From an uncultured Lachnospiraceae bacterium (GTDB taxonomy: Bacteria; Bacillota; Clostridia; Lachnospirales; Lachnospiraceae), in assembly GCA_902803245.1 (NCBI GenBank), contig CADCPJ010000029.1, forward strand, positions 1 through 8,651: a stretch of DNA of 8,651 nt, read 5' to 3'. A model generated the notes under the pieces. That model was not told where the DNA came from, ran no database searches, and saw only the letters and a list, made by a program, of their open reading frames with translations. The translations under genes and the position numbers were made by a program. Shown piece by piece: positions 7,178 to 8,651 of the stretch (its first letter is position 1; each line of letters starts with the position of its first letter).

Positions 7178-7320
7178 TGCGCACGGATGCAGACACCAAA
7201 AAAGACATGAAAGGGCTGCGCTCATGCCCTTTCGGGCGCACAGGCTCAGACAGGGAAAGATATGAGGCGGCTGCATTTATGTCCCTTTCGGGCGCACGGA
7301 TGCGGACAGGAAAAGAAGAT
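7171..7320 (+). repeat. Imperfect 56-57-bp tandem repeat, about 2.6 copies
   Basis: Units begin near 7171, 7227 and 7283. CCCTTTCGGGCGCAC is identical at 7227-7241 and 7283-7297, and a variant (CCCTTAGTGCGCAC) is at 7171-7184 overlapping the pseudo-ATPase stop codon. GCGCACGGATGC-GACA is shared at 7179-7195 and 7292-7308 with one difference. The third unit fades out near 7320. The array fills most of the gap before the binding-protein gene and ends about 35 bases upstream of its proposed -35 box. Direct repeats upstream of a target promoter would suit an AraC-type regulator, but this is unproven. A GTG-started frame across the array (7177-7359) simply translates the repeat and is not called a gene. 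Confidence 0.8.
7209..7233 (+). other. Perfect 8-bp inverted repeat inside the tandem array
   Basis: GAAAGGGC (7209-7216) and GCCCTTTC (7226-7233) pair across nine bases. No T-run follows, but it could still act as a weak terminator or transcript-end hairpin for the three-gene operon, since no better terminator is seen between the pseudo-ATPase and the binding-protein gene. The second repeat unit does not keep the left arm. Confidence 0.4.
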
Positions 7321-7355
7321 CGAAAAAAAGTCCACCTATTCGCAAGTCCGTCTCA

Positions 7356-7384
7356 TTGAGGGCCTGCGACATTTTTTATAAAAT
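7356..7384 (+). promoter_or_regulatory. Candidate promoter of the sugar-binding protein gene
   Basis: TTGAGG (7356-7361) and TAAAAT (7379-7384) are 17 bases apart, resembling a vegetative sigma-factor promoter; an overlapping TATAAA (7377-7382) is an alternative -10. The segment is noticeably AT-rich against its GC-rich surroundings. It would give a leader of about 60 bases. A separate promoter would let the binding protein be made in larger amounts than the membrane and regulatory proteins. Confidence 0.5.
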
Positions 7385-7421
7385 GAATCCATCGAAAGCA
7401 CAGCGGGTAACGATCTTGCAT

Positions 7422-7432
7422 GTACCCGGTAC
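7422..7432. promoter_or_regulatory. Short palindrome in the binding-protein leader
   Basis: GTACC-C-GGTAC is an 11-base palindrome between the candidate -10 box and the ribosome site. The one-base centre makes an RNA hairpin unlikely, so a DNA-binding site is the more plausible reading. It is short enough to be chance. Confidence 0.25.
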
Positions 7433-7435
7433 CAG

Positions 7436-7442
7436 AAAGGAG
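7436..7442 (+). promoter_or_regulatory. Ribosome binding site of the binding-protein gene
   Basis: AAAGGAG is 8 bases upstream of the ATG at 7451 and is the best-formed ribosome site in the right part of the window, in line with high expression of a secreted binding protein. Confidence 0.85.
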
Positions 7443-7450
7443 AATGAATA

Positions 7451-8497
7451 ATGAAAAAGCGTTTCATCAGCGGACTTCTCACAGCATCCATGGTTATGGG
7501 CCTTATGACAGGCGCGGCGACTGTCGCTTCTGCGGACGAGGCAGCCGAGTCCAGATCCGGACTTAAGATCGGCATGACCATCCCGGCCGTCAGCTCCGAT
7601 TTCATGGCAGCTCTCGGCGACCTGCTCAAGGGCTACCTTGAGGACCAGGGCCACACGGTTCAGTTCGACTCCGCGGACGGCGATGTGACAAAGCAGGTCA
7701 CTCAGGTTGAAAATGACATCCAGATGGGCTGCGACGCCCTGGTGATCTGGCCGGTGAACGGCGAGGGCATGGCTGCCACAGTTGCCAATGCTACCGCTCA
7801 GGGCATCCCGGTTCTCGCATTTGCGAATGCGATCCCCGGCGCAACGGCTAACCAGGTCGCAGCGGACGACTACGAGATGGGCTACGCTGAGGCAGAGCTC
7901 GCCAATGACTGGATCAATGAGACATTTGCCGATGCAGGCGACAAGGGCGTGAAGGTCTTCGTGATCACCGCTTCCAACACACCGCAGGCCGTTCAGAGAA
8001 GTGAAGGCATGCAGCAGATCGCCGAGATGAACAGCAAGGTCGATATGATTACGGCTGATGTGGACTGGGACAGCCCCAGCGGCTCCTCCGCACTCGTTGA
8101 AAACACCCTGATGACCAATCCGGACGTCAAAGTCATCATGGCACCGGGCGGAACGGTCGGCGTCGCTGCCAACAACTTCGTCATGAGCGCAAATTCACAG
8201 GTCGAGGACAAGGACCATTTCGCAGTCTTCACCGTCGACGAGACAGAAGAGATTGATTCAGCCATCGCCGGTTCTCCGGAAGGCGCTTCCGTCCTTCGCG
8301 GAACGATCTCCATGGGCACATTCGCTGACACGATCGCTGACTTCGCAAAGGCAATCCAGCCGTACCTCGATGGCGGTGAGATGCAGCAGGTCGACGGCCA
8401 GGCCTTCAAGGTCACTCCTGAGAGCCTCGCAGGAAGCGCTGCAGAGAGCACAACTGAGAGCGCAGCAGAGAGCACAACCGAGAGCGCAGCAGAATAA
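7451..8497 (+). CDS. Secreted type-1 sugar-binding protein (RbsB-like), no lipobox
   Basis: A 348-residue extracellular solute-binding protein. It has a classical signal peptide: KKR, a hydrophobic core (about 5-23) and a likely signal-peptidase I cut at ASA|DE (28|29). The mature part starts with the Peripla_BP_4 pattern KIGMTIPAVSSDFM, followed by a KQVTQVENDI helix, the CDALVIWPVNG strand-loop and GIPVLAFAN, all typical of ribose/galactose/xylose-type binding proteins that hand sugar to an RbsA/RbsC-type importer or a sensor. The exact ligand is not predictable. It lacks the lipobox cysteine that anchors most Gram-positive binding proteins; the only cysteine seen is C94 inside the fold. 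The C-terminus is an Ala/Glu/Ser/Thr repeat (329-348). It follows the pseudo-ATPase gene, has its own promoter and terminator, and no permease gene follows within the window. This favours a sensing role or service to a transporter encoded elsewhere (inference). Confidence 0.9.
   Translation: MKKRFISGLLTASMVMGLMTGAATVASADEAAESRSGLKIGMTIPAVSSDFMAALGDLLKGYLEDQGHTVQFDSADGDVTKQVTQVENDIQMGCDALVIWPVNGEGMAATVANATAQGIPVLAFANAIPGATANQVAADDYEMGYAEAELANDWINETFADAGDKGVKVFVITASNTPQAVQRSEGMQQIAEMNSKVDMITADVDWDSPSGSSALVENTLMTNPDVKVIMAPGGTVGVAANNFVMSANSQVEDKDHFAVFTVDETEEIDSAIAGSPEGASVLRGTISMGTFADTIADFAKAIQPYLDGGEMQQVDGQAFKVTPESLAGSAAESTTESAAESTTESAAE
8435..8494 (+). repeat. 24-bp tandem repeat encoding the SAAESTTE tail
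   Basis: Two 24-base units (8435-8458, 8459-8482) differing at two third-codon positions, plus half a unit (8483-8494), encode SAAESTTE-SAAESTTE-SAAE at the very C-terminus of the binding protein. Such repeats can change copy number by slippage without shifting the frame. Confidence 0.9.
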
Positions 8498-8511
8498 ATT
8501 CTGGTCGGTTC

Positions 8512-8548
8512 AAAGCTCCCGCGGGCGGACTGCCCCGGGAGCTTTTTT
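8512..8548 (+). terminator. Rho-independent terminator after the binding-protein gene
   Basis: AAAGCTCCCG (8512-8521) pairs with CGGGAGCTTT (8536-8545); an inner GGGC/GCCC pair (8523-8526 with 8532-8535) lengthens the stem, and six T (8543-8548) follow. It lies 14 bases after the stop codon, so the binding-protein gene is the end of its transcript. Confidence 0.95.
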
Positions 8549-8593
8549 GGAAGAGACTTGAAAGATGGTAACTATTCAGCACCCCCAGCATTC

Positions 8594-8651
8594 GGGACGC
8601 TTTGCGTCCCTCATTGTGGGCGTTCAGAGACGCTCCGCGTCTTGTCCGCCC
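8594..8651. repeat. Cluster of perfect hairpins at the right edge, possible dispersed intergenic repeat
   Basis: GGGACGC-TTT-GCGTCCC (8594-8610) is a perfect 7-bp hairpin. AGACGC-TCC-GCGTCT (8628-8642) is a perfect 6-bp hairpin nested in an outer GGGCG (8618-8622) / CGCCC (8647-8651) pair that reaches the window end. No T-run follows either, and no gene is visible from 8549 onward. The shape resembles REP-like palindromic intergenic elements, but copies elsewhere cannot be seen from here. Confidence 0.5.

Noticed and set aside
7171..7320. Possible CRISPR array
   Set aside because: Units are contiguous and diverged with no unique spacers between identical repeats, and no cas gene is present.
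7177..7359. 60-codon GTG-started frame after the pseudo-ATPase
   Set aside because: It is only a translation of the 56-57-bp tandem repeat, with no ribosome site of note and no family resemblance.
8253..8561. 102-codon plus-strand frame at the end of the binding-protein gene
   Set aside because: It is a shifted frame within the binding-protein gene and terminator; its RAQQRAQ-type repeat is the 24-bp repeat read out of frame.

Overview
The window looks like chromosomal DNA of a GC-rich Firmicute, most likely a gut-type clostridium of the Lachnospiraceae kind. This is inferred from strong AGGAGG-type ribosome sites, short intergenic gaps, Rho-independent terminators, YesN/LytS-type two-component proteins and a ribose/galactose-type sugar-binding protein. 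The species cannot be named from the sequence alone. All six genes I support lie on the plus strand. No rRNA, tRNA, CRISPR array, transposase or phage gene was seen.

Left part (1-2999): the end of a redox operon. The first gene enters from outside the window and encodes a NuoG/HydA-like iron-sulfur region fused to a GltD-like FAD/NAD(P) oxidoreductase. Three bases after its stop comes a NuoF-like iron-sulfur protein that keeps the NuoF C-terminal cluster and a two-[4Fe-4S] ferredoxin tail but lacks the glycine-rich NADH/FMN motif. The two probably form one soluble electron-transfer complex linking NAD(P)H, FAD and ferredoxin-type clusters. Its catalytic partner is not visible. A strong terminator closes the unit.

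Right part (3000-8548): a four-gene set that resembles a sugar-sensing module. In order it holds a YesN-type response regulator (receiver plus AraC DNA-binding domain), a short LytS/YesM-type histidine kinase with one membrane helix and no external sensor domain, a tandem ABC ATPase of the RbsA/MglA type, and a secreted type-1 sugar-binding protein. The ATPase has lost essential ATPase motifs in both halves. The binding protein has its own promoter and terminator, and no permease is present in the window. The ATPase half-sites are too degraded for normal transport. A working idea is that binding protein, pseudo-ATPase and kinase form a sensing complex that signals to the regulator. This is inference; the known XylFII-LytS/YesN systems of clostridia are only a partial precedent.

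Non-coding features: a perfect 9-bp inverted repeat in the regulator leader, a 56-57-bp imperfect tandem repeat that begins inside the pseudo-ATPase stop region and runs toward the binding-protein promoter, and a cluster of short perfect hairpins at the right edge that looks like a dispersed intergenic repeat.
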